DNA of 64,000 bases, taken from assembly GCF_017302985.1 (NCBI RefSeq), contig NZ_JAFIMU010000007.1, forward strand, positions 1,426,001 through 1,490,000. The letters run 5' to 3'. The notes under the pieces were generated by a model. That model was given only the letters and a program-made list of their open reading frames with translations, had not been told where the DNA came from and did no database searches. Made by a program: the position numbers and the translations under genes. This DNA is from Corallococcus macrosporus. Its GTDB lineage: Bacteria > Myxococcota > Myxococcia > Myxococcales > Myxococcaceae. Below are positions 52,817 through 61,440 of the stretch, piece after piece (positions within the stretch are counted from its first letter, which is position 1; the number at the start of each line of letters is the position of its first letter).

Positions 52817-55800
52817 TCAATTGACTCCCCGGTTGTCAAGTAGCCGGGGATGGATGGCGCGGGGCGTCACGGAACCCGTGCTCCGGGGCAGCAGCACCAC
52901 GAAGCAGGCGCCTCCTCCTGGCGCGTCCTCCACGGAGATGCTCCCGCCGTGGGCGGTGACGATCTGCTTGGAGATGAAGAGGCCCAGGCCCAGGCCTCCC
53001 GTGTGGCGGTTCGCGAGGCCGCGGTCGAACCGGTCGAAGATGCTCTCCCGCTGCGCCTCCGGAACACCGGGGCCGTGGTCGCGCACCTCGATGCGCACCC
53101 CGTCTCCCTGCTCCTGCAACCGCACCACCAGCGGGCCGCCGGGCGCGTACCGCATCGCGTTCGTGATGAGGTTCGTCAGCACCTGCTCCAACCGGTGCAG
53201 GTCCACGTGCCACGGCAGCGCGTGCGGCGCGTCCAGCCGCGTCGGGCACCCCGTCTGCGTGAGCTGCCCGGACAGCCGCTCCAACACGTCCGAGGCCAGC
53301 TGCGCCAGGTCCACCTCCCGGACGTCGAGCGCGAACGTGCCCGTCCGGATGCGGGCCACGTCCAGCAGGTCCTCCACCAGGCGCGTCAGCCGGTCCACCT
53401 GGACCAGCGACACCTTCAGCGCTCGCGGCAGCCGCTCGGGGCTCACGACACGCCCCTCCGCCGGCTTCACGTACCGCTCCGCCATCTGCAATTGCAGCAG
53501 CAGGGAGGTGATGGGCGTCTTCAATTCATGGGAGGCGATGGAGAGGAATTCATCACGGGTCTTGAGCAGCGACTCCAACGCCTGCTGATGCTGTTCCAAC
53601 TGCTTCGCGTGCGCGGCCTGCTCCGCCGCCCGCAGCCGCATGGCCGCCATGGTGAGCTGCGTCCGCACGCGGGCCAAGAGCTCCTTCGCCGCGAACGGCT
53701 TCGTCAGGTAGTCGTCCGCGCCCAGCTCCAGCCCGCTCGCCGTCTCCTCCTCGCCCGCGCGCGCGGACAGCAGGATGACCGGCAGCGTGCGCAGCGCTTC
53801 GTCCGCGCGCAGCTCGCGCACCAGTTGGACGCCGTCCATCACCGGCATCATCACGTCCGACAGCAGCAGGTCCGGCCGCGACTCCCGCGCCGAGCGGAGG
53901 GCCTCCGCCCCGTTCGCCACCGCCGTCACGTCGTAGCGCGAGGCCAGCAGGCGCCCGACGTAGTCGCGCATGTCCGCGTTGTCGTCCGCGAGCAGGATGC
54001 GCTGCCGGGGCCCCGGCTCCGTCACCGGCACTGGCGACGCCTCGGGGCCCGCCGACCAGTGCAGCGACTCCTCCACGAAGGCATCGATGCGCACGGGGTT
54101 GGCGGGCAGCCGCTCCGCGTCCTTCGGCGCGGCCACTCCCGCCCAGGCCCCCTTGCCGAACGGCACCCGGACGGAGAAGGAGGAGCCCTGCCCCTCCACG
54201 CTCTTCACCTCCACCGAGCCACCGTGGAGCTTCGCCAGGTCCTGCACGAGCGCGAGCCCGATGCCGCTGCCCTCGTGCGTGCGTCCCCGGGCCTCCTTCA
54301 CCCGGTGGAAGCGCTGGAACACCTTCTCCAGCTCCTGCTCCGGAATGCCGATGCCCGTGTCCCGCACCGTCAGCCGCGCGAAGCCGCCGTCGCGCTTCAG
54401 CTCGACGCGGATCTCCCCGGCGTGCGTGAACTTGAACGCGTTCGACACGAGGTTGAGGACGATCTTCTCCCACATCTCCCGGTCCACGAAGACCGGCTCC
54501 TCCAGGGGCTCCGCGTCCACCACCAGCCGCATGCCCGCGCGCTCGAAGGCGGAGCGGAACGCGCTCGCCACGTCGCGGGTGAGGACGGACAGGTCCGTGG
54601 GCTCGACGTGCGCCTGGGCGCGGCCCGCCTCGATGCGGGAGAAGTCGAGCAGCGCGTTCACCAGCTTGAGCAGCCGCAAGGCATTGCGGTGCACGACCGC
54701 CAGCTCCCCGCGAGCCTCCTCCGGCAACGCCCCTCTCAATCCCGCCAGCAGGTCCTCCAGCGGCCCCAGCATCAGCGTGAGCGGCGTGCGGAACTCGTGG
54801 CTCACGTTGCTGAAGAAGGCCGTCTTCGCCTGATCAATCTCCAGCAGCGCCTCCGCCCGGCGCCGCTCCGCCTCGTAGGCCCGCGCGTTCCCGAGCGCCG
54901 CGTTCACCGCGCCGCTCAGCACCTCCACGAAGGTGCGGTAGGAGTCGTTGAGAGGGAGCCGCTGGCTCACCCCGATGACCAGGTACCCGATGGGCGCGTC
55001 CACGCCCGCCACGCGCACCGGGAGCACGAACGACGACTTCAGGGGCTCCGGGTACGGCCCCGCGACGACCAGCCCGAACCGGGCCTCCAGGTCCGTGACG
55101 GGCTCCGCCCGTCCGCTCCTCGCCGCGCGCGCCAGCGGCCACGTCCCCTCCTCCCCGGCGTCCTGGAGGCGGATGACGTCCGGCGCGAACGGCGCGCCCG
55201 CGGGCACTCCGCATTGCCCCTGGAGCCGGGCCTGGGTGCCGTCGGGAGCGGTCACATAGAGCAGCGCGAAGGGCAGGTCGAAGGCGTACTCGCCCAGCGT
55301 CGCGAGGAGCAGGCTGCACGCCTCGTCGAACATCAACGCCTGCCCCGCGCTGTCGGCGATGTCGCGCAGGGCCCGTGTCCGCCGCTCGGCGAGCATCGTG
55401 GCCGTCGTCTCCGTCACCGGATGGAAGAGGCCCACCACCTTGCCGGACCCGTCGCGGATGGGGCTCAGCGAGTAGGTGAAGAACGTCTCCTCCGGGTAGC
55501 CGTTGCGCTCGAGGAACATCCGCTCGTTCTCGAGAAAGGAGGTCTCCCCGGCGAGCGCCCGCTCGAACGGTTCACCAATCGCGGGCCAGGCCGACGCCCA
55601 GGTGACCCGGTAGCTCTCCCCCATCGCGCGAGGGTGCGCCGCGCCGCACACCACGCGGTAGCCGGCGTTGTAGATCTGGGTGTGACCCTCGCCCCAGATG
55701 ATGTTGATGGGGAAGTTCGACGCGAGGCACAGGCTCACCGTCGTGCGCAGGCTCTGGGGCCACGACTCGATGGGCCCCAGCGGGGACTTCGACCAGTCGA

Positions 55801-55942
55801 GTGAGGCGATGAGGGCGGCCATCTCGCCCCCGCCTGCAAGCCATTCGAGCTTCCCGGGGAGCGGCGCCATCGTGAGGAGATAAGTACCCCGGTACGAGCC
55901 CTCAAGGAGAAAGACCGATTCCCGGGCATTTGGACCGTCCAT
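52817..55942 (-). CDS. Hybrid sensor histidine kinase with two kinase modules (PAS-GAF-HK-REC-HK)
   Basis: About 1041 residues; start uncertain between 55987, 55942 and 55870. Order: PAS-like sensor (about 30-180, IIWGEGHTQIYNAGYRVVCG), GAF (about 195-345), first HisKA with NVSHEFRTPLTLMLGPLEDL, first ATPase (NLVSNAFKFTHAGEI, GTGIGIP-type DTGIGIPEQELE, GSGIGLALV), receiver domain (LLADDNADMRDYVG, LLLSDVMMPVMDG phospho-Asp), second HisKA with SIASHELKTPITSLLLQLQM, second ATPase (NLITNAMRYAPGGPL, GLGLGLFISKQI). No membrane segment, so cytoplasmic. Signal and partner regulator unknown. Divergent from the original start of the molybdopterin oxidoreductase gene, 47 nt away. Confidence 0.9.
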   Translation of the reverse strand: MDGPNARESVFLLEGSYRGTYLLTMAPLPGKLEWLAGGGEMAALIASLDWSKSPLGPIESWPQSLRTTVSLCLASNFPINIIWGEGHTQIYNAGYRVVCGAAHPRAMGESYRVTWASAWPAIGEPFERALAGETSFLENERMFLERNGYPEETFFTYSLSPIRDGSGKVVGLFHPVTETTATMLAERRTRALRDIADSAGQALMFDEACSLLLATLGEYAFDLPFALLYVTAPDGTQARLQGQCGVPAGAPFAPDVIRLQDAGEEGTWPLARAARSGRAEPVTDLEARFGLVVAGPYPEPLKSSFVLPVRVAGVDAPIGYLVIGVSQRLPLNDSYRTFVEVLSGAVNAALGNARAYEAERRRAEALLEIDQAKTAFFSNVSHEFRTPLTLMLGPLEDLLAGLRGALPEEARGELAVVHRNALRLLKLVNALLDFSRIEAGRAQAHVEPTDLSVLTRDVASAFRSAFERAGMRLVVDAEPLEEPVFVDREMWEKIVLNLVSNAFKFTHAGEIRVELKRDGGFARLTVRDTGIGIPEQELEKVFQRFHRVKEARGRTHEGSGIGLALVQDLAKLHGGSVEVKSVEGQGSSFSVRVPFGKGAWAGVAAPKDAERLPANPVRIDAFVEESLHWSAGPEASPVPVTEPGPRQRILLADDNADMRDYVGRLLASRYDVTAVANGAEALRSARESRPDLLLSDVMMPVMDGVQLVRELRADEALRTLPVILLSARAGEEETASGLELGADDYLTKPFAAKELLARVRTQLTMAAMRLRAAEQAAHAKQLEQHQQALESLLKTRDEFLSIASHELKTPITSLLLQLQMAERYVKPAEGRVVSPERLPRALKVSLVQVDRLTRLVEDLLDVARIRTGTFALDVREVDLAQLASDVLERLSGQLTQTGCPTRLDAPHALPWHVDLHRLEQVLTNLITNAMRYAPGGPLVVRLQEQGDGVRIEVRDHGPGVPEAQRESIFDRFDRGLANRHTGGLGLGLFISKQIVTAHGGSISVEDAPGGGACFVVLLPRSTGSVTPRAIHPRLLDNRGVN

Positions 55943-55989
55943 CACCCAACGGTCCCCCACGCGGGGAAGCCGGCGTAGGCTCCCCACCC

Positions 55990-56106
55990 ATGAGCACTCC
56001 CGGTCCGTCCCAGGTCCACTTCCGCACCTGCAACCTGTGTGAGGCCATGTGCGGCGTGCGCATCGAGGTGGCGGAGGCGGTGAGCGTCAAGGTAGTTGTC
56101 GCGTGA
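55990..56106 (+). pseudogene. 5' stump of the molybdopterin oxidoreductase gene
   Basis: Starts at ATG 55990 and encodes MSTPGPSQVHFRTCNLCEAM then CGVRIEVAE, after which it leaves the family and stops at 56104-56106 (AEAVSVKVVVA). The Fe-S cluster-binding CNLCEAMC part is identical at the DNA level to the start of the full gene at 61418. It is the original 5' end of that gene, cut off by the inserted island. The upstream promoter and start context of the ancestral gene should still be here. Confidence 0.85.
56014..56075 (+). repeat. 62-bp direct repeat, left copy
   Basis: Identical to 61451-61512 over 62 nt, from GTCCACTTCC to GAGGTGGCGGA, and different on both sides. It bounds the island and codes for the Fe-S cluster region of the oxidoreductase in both copies. 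This is the layout of attL/attR of an integrated element or of a duplication by recombination. Confidence 0.95.
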
Positions 56107-56220
56107 GCGGATACAACCGATGCGCTTCAGCTCATGCACTTCCCGTGAGGGGCTGAGGCGCACGGGGCCTGCTGACGTCCAGTCGCGGGTGTCGCGGCTC
56201 CAGCGCTCGGGGTGGCGGAC
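56076..56220 (-). pseudogene. C-terminal fragment of a transposase (IS3-like)
   Basis: The minus-strand frame reads RHPERWSRDTRDWTSAGPVR then LSPSREVHELKR, similar to the HPERW...RNW...V.LNPE ending of IS3-type transposases. It has no start and runs without a stop into the 62-bp repeat, so it was cut by the junction. The match is short and the family call is tentative. Confidence 0.42.
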
Positions 56221-56285
56221 ACGAGCGCGCTGCTACACTTGGTGGCGCTGGGCGAGCAGCGCGGCGTCGCGGCCGAAGTGCCTTA

Positions 56286-57161
56286 GGGGCTGTCCTTGAT
56301 CTCCAGCCCGAAAATCAACCTGGCGGATCGAACCTTGGGACTGGACCCAGCGCCGAAGCGGCTCTGGAGGTTTCCAGCCAGCGTCAGGCGTGATCAACGC
56401 TGGCTGTGCGCCGACATAAGCTGACCGATGCCGAATGGAGCCGCCTTGAGCCCCTCCTGGGCTCTCGCAGCGGACCACCTTCGAAGCGTGGGGACCGCGA
56501 CTTCATCAACGCCGTCATCTGGCGGGTGAAGACGGGCGTGCAGTGGCGCGACCTGCCCGAGAGGTTCGGCCACTGGAAGACGGTCTACAACCGTTTCCAC
56601 CGCTGGGTGCAGGCCGGCAGATGGGAAGCCATCTTCAAGGCCCTGCGACTGGAAGTGGATGAGCGCGGCTCGCTCGCGGATGCATCTGTCGTCCGAGCGC
56701 ACCAGGACGCCTCGGGCGAAAAGGGGGCCGAAGAAATGCTCTGGGGCGTTTTCGAGGAGGTTTTTCAACGAAGGTTCATGCCGTCACAACGACGGGCGGT
56801 AAGCCGCTCCACATCGAGGTAACGCCCGGCCAGCAGCATGAGTCCACCATAGCGGAGGAGTTGCTGGTGCACGCCGAGGGCGACGCCTTCATTGCGGACA
56901 CCGGCTATGACGCCGAGCGTATTCGCACCAATGCCGAGAAGGCGGGGATGACGCCTGTGATTCATCCCACCCCAGCAGAAAGCAGCCGCCTCCGCTGGAC
57001 CGCGCCCTCTATCGGCTGCGCTACCGGGTGTAGTGCTTCTTCCACGACCTCAAGCGCTTTCGCGCTGCGGCTACCCGCTACGACAAGACGGCGACCTGCT
57101 ACCTCGCCGTCCTCCACGTCGCATCCATGCTTCTCTGGCTGCGTTAATCAGGGACAGCCCC
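56286..57161 (+). mobile_element. IS5-family insertion sequence, inactive
   Basis: 876 bp bounded by near-perfect terminal inverted repeats: GGGGCTGTCCTTGAT at the left and ATCAGGGACAGCCCC at the right (14 of 15 match), each flanked by TA (56284-56285 and 57162-57163), the likely target duplication. The interior encodes a DDE transposase in broken frames. Size, ends and protein match the IS427-type branch of IS5. It lies just beside the hamB stop. Confidence 0.8.
56406..57147 (+). pseudogene. IS5-family (IS427-type) transposase, broken
   Basis: First frame to about 56735: KLTDAEWSRLEPLLGSRSGP, FINAVIWRVKTGVQWRDLPE, DASVVRAHQDASG (first catalytic Asp). At AAAAGGGGG (56720-56728) the coding frame moves by -1 and continues ALGRFRGGFSTKVHAVTTTG, TPGQQHESTIAEELL, FIADTGYDAERIR (second Asp). 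A second frame change near 56970 leads to KQPPPLDRALYRLRYRV, then TAG at 57031-57033 where the catalytic Glu codon (GAG) is expected, then CFFHDLKRFRAAATRYDKTA to a stop at 57145. The first shift could be programmed, as in this group; the second shift and the nonsense codon make it dead. Confidence 0.82.
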
Positions 57162-57204
57162 TAGTCTTCTCCAAGCCATACTCACCGACGACACCCACGA
57201 TTCA

Positions 57205-60200
57205 CTACGACGATTGAACAATCCCATCAAACACTCCTGCAAAGTAGGATGGGTACCTAAGAAGCACTTCACGCACCGCAGCATGTTCTTGGGACAGCGC
57301 CCACAACACTGCTTCCCGCGAATAGCACTCACCAATACATCCAGCAACCTCCTGCGCCAATTCCCTGTCAGCCAAACCAAGCTCATACACAAAAACAGAA
57401 GCCCCATCTGGCAGGCCGTACTTCACCCGAGCCTGGAGCGTACGCAGCGCCATTCCAAGCTGCTGCAAGTCAGGACGAACCAACCCTAGAGCCTCAGCCA
57501 CGGCCCCCAGAGCAAGTGCACCCTCGAATCCCACACATCCCTCACACAACTCAACTAAATGCTCAACTCGAACAGCACGCCCGACCTCCCCATGAACAAA
57601 ACGCGCCTGAACAAAGTCCACAACTTGAGAAATCTCCCCGAAAGAAAATCCATCAATCCACAAACTGGCCACATAAAAAAGAAAATCATTTGGTTCAAAC
57701 TTATGAAAAGCATGCCCCCTAAACCGAGCAACCATCAACGGCCAAACAACCGACAACAGGCCAAACTCACCACCCGAGCCTTCCATTCGCTCAACATTGT
57801 CAACAACCCACAGATTAATTGAAACCGCCTCATCAACACCATACATCATCCTTGAGAACACGGGGCGCCGTTCAGATATCCCAATCTTCTCTTGAACATT
57901 CCTGGCCAACAACGCACACACTTCCACCAACCTGTCTCGCTCATCATCCTCAGCCAAGTAGAAAGCCAAGGTCTCGCCCACCACATCCAACAGGCGTGCA
58001 TCCAAGTCTTCAGGCTCGCCGTCCTCAAGATGTGCCATCAGGAAGCTTTCCACAGCTGCAAAACTAGCCCACCTCTCCAGAAACTGTCGTTCTAAGCTGG
58101 GTATCGAAAACCCTATCTCAGCATGGGCCGAAGCCATTTCGAACGCCCACACAGCTCCAACTGAAGCGCCTGCAACGTACGACTCTGCAATTGAATACGG
58201 ATCTACATCCAACTGAACACCAGGTTGATCGCCATCTAGAGGCAAAACCATTTTCAACAACGAGCTAGCACATGGGGCCGCCGACTCAAACCTCAACAAA
58301 TCCTTAACCTCAGACCACAACCGCCTACCAGCATAACTCTTTCTCAGGTCGTATACTTCTGGATTCGAGAAGATGACACTACCTTCAGTGTGCATTCCCG
58401 ATCTGCCGACACGCCCAATCAGGTTGTGAAAGTCTCTAGCAGTAACTTTCTCCGCCCCTTGCCACACACTCGAAACAATCAAATACCGTATTGGGAGATT
58501 CACCCCTTGCGCCAAGGTGGAGGTACATATCACCACCTTTGCGAGATTCATTTTCATTGCATACTCAACAGCTAGCCGAACACCGTGGGGAATATTGCCG
58601 TGGTGGCTAAAGACGCCGGCTCGCGCGCTAGCAGTCACAGCCGCATCCTCACCCATGTTGCTCGCAAACAAGTCTCCCAACAGGCGCACCTCAGCACTAT
58701 CTGAGTGCACAGCCGGGGCAATCATTGGAACATTTCGCTCAAAAATATCCACCACGAGATCGCACATGGCCATTGCAACGGCCTTCGTTCCACAAAAGAC
58801 CGCTACACTACCCTGGGCAGACAGCTTAATCCCCAGATACAATGCGATTGACGTTCCACTATCCTTATTGGGGAAATAGCGAACTGCTCGCTCGCGCGGC
58901 TTCAATTGAAGCTGCAATTCCTCAATCACACGCGGCACGAAAAACCGCTGCTGTTCAGGAGCAAGCGGCTCAACAAATTCGAGCCTCCCTAGCCTATCTT
59001 GCCAACTCGCAAAGGCAACTGTTCTTTCCGTAGGGAGCAAATCGCGCCCTGATACAACCCGCAGGCGCTCTCCGCCAAGCCAATCACCAATGCTTTCCGC
59101 GTTTGATATAACTGCGGAAATCATCACCACCTGAACATGACCAGGAAGCATTCGCTTCAGTGACGTTAGAAGCAATTCATACGTGACGCCGCGAACACCG
59201 GCATCGAACTGGTGCCCCTCATCAAAGAAGATCAAACCAACCTTATGGGCCAGTTCCGGCGCATGCCGCAGGACGTAAGCGAGTTTTTCTGGCGTCACAA
59301 CAACTACGCCATACCCAGACGTTATCTCGTCGACATCAAGATCCATTCTAAAAACATCCGTCAATTCGTTAACGGAAACCAACTCGCCACGAAACGCCTC
59401 TGCTAGGTTGTCGCGGATCTCGTGACAAAGGGCGCGAAATGGAGCAACAACAACTGCCAGGGAGGCTCGTCCGCCCAAAAATGCAGCCCGAATAATAATT
59501 TCAATTGCCCGGCTCTTTCCGGCGCTTGTGGGCATTTGAATCACTGCGGAACCGCCCTTCAACACTCCTTGCTCTCCAATTAAGCGCTGAGCCGGCCAAA
59601 ATTCTCGAATGAATTTCGGGTTGCTCAAAACATCTGCCCAAACTCCCTCTTCAAGACCTGAGTAGAGCGGCAGACAGCGCCAACTAGAGTTCTCACACTT
59701 ACGCCGAACAACAGCAGCTATCACATCCGCAAAAAGCAACTCACGCGCAGTTCCAGCACTATACGCATAGGCTCGCAACCGACCCACTAAATCCAAAAGA
59801 AGCGACGTCTCACCGCCGCCAGACATATGCCCCACCAGCGCTCGACCAATCACATGGATCGACTCTTCATACCTACCGCGCCTAGCAACAGGAGGACTAA
59901 TCAAGTCTCCCTGCAATACCCATGAAAGCAAAACCTCCAATCCATCTACCTCTAGCTCCAAATTATCCAAGTCGACTTCATCAACTAGAACTTTTGCACT
60001 CCCGGGCAACCCGCATAGATAGTACGCTGCGGCCCCAAGCACCAACAGATAGGTATCCAACGAGCCTGCAAGATGAGACTGCCTAAATGCATCAAAGTAG
60101 CGAGCCGCAAAGCGCAATGACTCTCCCGTTGGATTCTCGTCGCCACCCGAACCATTACTCTCTGCAGTCAAGTCACCTAAAATACCTATCGTAAGAACAA

Positions 60201-60321
60201 GCAGATCAGCGGGCCGTGAGGAGAGCTCAATATGCTCTCCAGCTGGAACTGCATATTCATACATCTTCGCCTTTGCCCTTGTCACACGCAGCAAGCCCAA
60301 CGACTTTGCATCAGGCCTCAT
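57205..60321 (-). CDS. hamB: Hachiman system helicase HamB
   Basis: 1038 residues starting at MRPDAKSLGLL, with AGGAGG 8 nt upstream; this ATG overlaps the hamA stop by 11 nt. A superfamily 2 helicase of Ski2/Hel308 type: Walker A in VIQMPTSAGKSRAIE (about 262-270), TPEKLAYVLR, DExH box IFFDEGHQFD (about 367-370), motif III-like ISAVISNAES, motif V CTSTLAQGVNLP (about 600-610) and motif VI NLIGRVGRSG (about 633-642). HamB loads on DNA and partners HamA in the anti-phage system Hachiman. Codon use is much more AT-rich than in the host. Full length with intact motifs. Confidence 0.92.
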   Translation of the reverse strand: MRPDAKSLGLLRVTRAKAKMYEYAVPAGEHIELSSRPADLLVLTIGILGDLTAESNGSGGDENPTGESLRFAARYFDAFRQSHLAGSLDTYLLVLGAAAYYLCGLPGSAKVLVDEVDLDNLELEVDGLEVLLSWVLQGDLISPPVARRGRYEESIHVIGRALVGHMSGGGETSLLLDLVGRLRAYAYSAGTARELLFADVIAAVVRRKCENSSWRCLPLYSGLEEGVWADVLSNPKFIREFWPAQRLIGEQGVLKGGSAVIQMPTSAGKSRAIEIIIRAAFLGGRASLAVVVAPFRALCHEIRDNLAEAFRGELVSVNELTDVFRMDLDVDEITSGYGVVVVTPEKLAYVLRHAPELAHKVGLIFFDEGHQFDAGVRGVTYELLLTSLKRMLPGHVQVVMISAVISNAESIGDWLGGERLRVVSGRDLLPTERTVAFASWQDRLGRLEFVEPLAPEQQRFFVPRVIEELQLQLKPRERAVRYFPNKDSGTSIALYLGIKLSAQGSVAVFCGTKAVAMAMCDLVVDIFERNVPMIAPAVHSDSAEVRLLGDLFASNMGEDAAVTASARAGVFSHHGNIPHGVRLAVEYAMKMNLAKVVICTSTLAQGVNLPIRYLIVSSVWQGAEKVTARDFHNLIGRVGRSGMHTEGSVIFSNPEVYDLRKSYAGRRLWSEVKDLLRFESAAPCASSLLKMVLPLDGDQPGVQLDVDPYSIAESYVAGASVGAVWAFEMASAHAEIGFSIPSLERQFLERWASFAAVESFLMAHLEDGEPEDLDARLLDVVGETLAFYLAEDDERDRLVEVCALLARNVQEKIGISERRPVFSRMMYGVDEAVSINLWVVDNVERMEGSGGEFGLLSVVWPLMVARFRGHAFHKFEPNDFLFYVASLWIDGFSFGEISQVVDFVQARFVHGEVGRAVRVEHLVELCEGCVGFEGALALGAVAEALGLVRPDLQQLGMALRTLQARVKYGLPDGASVFVYELGLADRELAQEVAGCIGECYSREAVLWALSQEHAAVREVLLRYPSYFAGVFDGIVQSS

Positions 60322-61153
60322 CTGCAGCCCTCCTGTACAGCTCATGCACCAAGGACATCAGATTGACGCCATGAACAACCAGGAGCTGCACATTAGCCCT
60401 TGCCGGATGTGCCGCCACATCGGTCAGCCTAATGACATTTCGATCAAAGGCATCCGACGAAATAACTGCCGCAGCACCGAATTTTTCTTTATACGGCCGA
60501 GCAACTAGGTCTTGAAACCTCGCCACTCTCTTAGCTTGACTTAGCGAGAGACTCCCCCCTTCAGCCACCAAGCGTTGCTTGATAGCGTTTAGCGACTCGG
60601 CCCGTCTCCTCAGGTCTTTTGCTGAATCATCGACCGCATCCTGTAGTCTGCTTGAGGGGGAGTCACTAGAAAGCCTTGCTTTAATCTCAAAAACCAACAA
60701 CAAATCATCTACAGACTCTCGGCCAGCAGACACGACCTTAAACCCAACAACGTCACTTCCCTTCGGCGATTCATTTCGAACCATCTTGTCTGCATACCGG
60801 GTGCGCGGAACCCAGAAGCCAAGTAAATATTCAACATAATCGGCTATCAATATTTCCGCGAAATCTCCGGCCCGGATACTGGGACCTGGGGCAACGGCGG
60901 GATCAGGGAACTTCAAGGTATTAAGATACTCACCACGCGAATGGCCTGTCCCATCCCGCAGAATGTCGATTTTATTGTCCGCACAGTAGTGGCTTCGAAA
61001 ATGACGAGCCCAGTCAGATAGGACGCCATCGTCATTCTCGTGTCTCAACTCCCAAACCGATATTTCGCAGCCATTAGCGCCCTGCAGCTTTTCGCCCGTA
61101 TCAAACAGCCATCGAACCTGCAGCGGGGGGCGCACTTTGCTTCTAGAAGGCAC
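60311..61153 (-). CDS. hamA: Hachiman system nuclease HamA (DUF1837)
   Basis: 280 residues from the GTG at 61153, chosen because GGAG lies 7 nt upstream; a TTG at 61159 is the alternative. DUF1837 is recognised by the C-terminal nuclease core of PD-(D/E)xK type: AGDFAEILIADYVEYLLGFW (Glu about 100), KGSDVVGFKV (Asp about 134) and LLLVFEIKARL (Glu 156, Lys 158). HamA is held inactive by HamB and degrades DNA when phage-like DNA damage frees it. The order hamA-hamB with an 11-nt overlap is the standard Hachiman operon. AT-rich codons match hamB. Confidence 0.92.
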   Translation of the reverse strand: MPSRSKVRPPLQVRWLFDTGEKLQGANGCEISVWELRHENDDGVLSDWARHFRSHYCADNKIDILRDGTGHSRGEYLNTLKFPDPAVAPGPSIRAGDFAEILIADYVEYLLGFWVPRTRYADKMVRNESPKGSDVVGFKVVSAGRESVDDLLLVFEIKARLSSDSPSSRLQDAVDDSAKDLRRRAESLNAIKQRLVAEGGSLSLSQAKRVARFQDLVARPYKEKFGAAAVISSDAFDRNVIRLTDVAAHPARANVQLLVVHGVNLMSLVHELYRRAADEA

Positions 61154-61326
61154 AAACAAGCTCCAGTATCTATTGACCGTTTAAGCTCTGTGATGCCGCA
61201 ATAGCAATCTAGCATACTGCCGCTGTGCCTTATGGAGAGCCACAGGCGTAACGCCGAGCCAAATTCCTTGAGCCTCTTGGTGTCCTTCACGACCCGGCGT
61301 CAACCCTTCACCGAAGGCCGCTGCGG

Positions 61327-61440
61327 TTAGGTTGCTGTACGGTTTCCTGAGTACTCACGCCCAGCCCAGTAAAACCGCAGCTTCGGCTCACTCATCAAAT
61401 TGAGATAGGCTAAGTCAATGGCATTGCGCGCAATCTCAAG
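61327..61440 (-). other. Short reading-frame remnant at the right edge of the island
   Basis: A 37-codon open stretch on the minus strand ending at TAA (61327-61329) encodes EIARNAIDLAYLNLMSEPKL then RFYWAGREYSG. It has no start codon and is cut close to the repeat. The composition looks like real protein rather than a shadow, so it may be the tail of a gene lost at integration. No family is recognised. The rest of the 258 nt between hamA and the next start shows no feature. Confidence 0.3.

Noticed and set aside
56406-57147. Treating the two transposase frames as a working programmed-frameshift transposase
   Set aside because: The first shift at A4G5 could be programmed, but a second frame change and a TAG at the catalytic Glu position disable the product.
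57205-61153. Reading the helicase/nuclease pair as a different defence system (restriction-modification, Zorya, retron)
   Set aside because: No methylase, MotAB-like proteins or reverse transcriptase are present; DUF1837 plus an SF2 helicase in overlap is the definition of Hachiman.
61153-61230. A sigma-70 promoter for hamAB
   Set aside because: AT-rich hexamer-like strings exist (TTGCTA, TTAAAC) but no pair is convincing enough to annotate.
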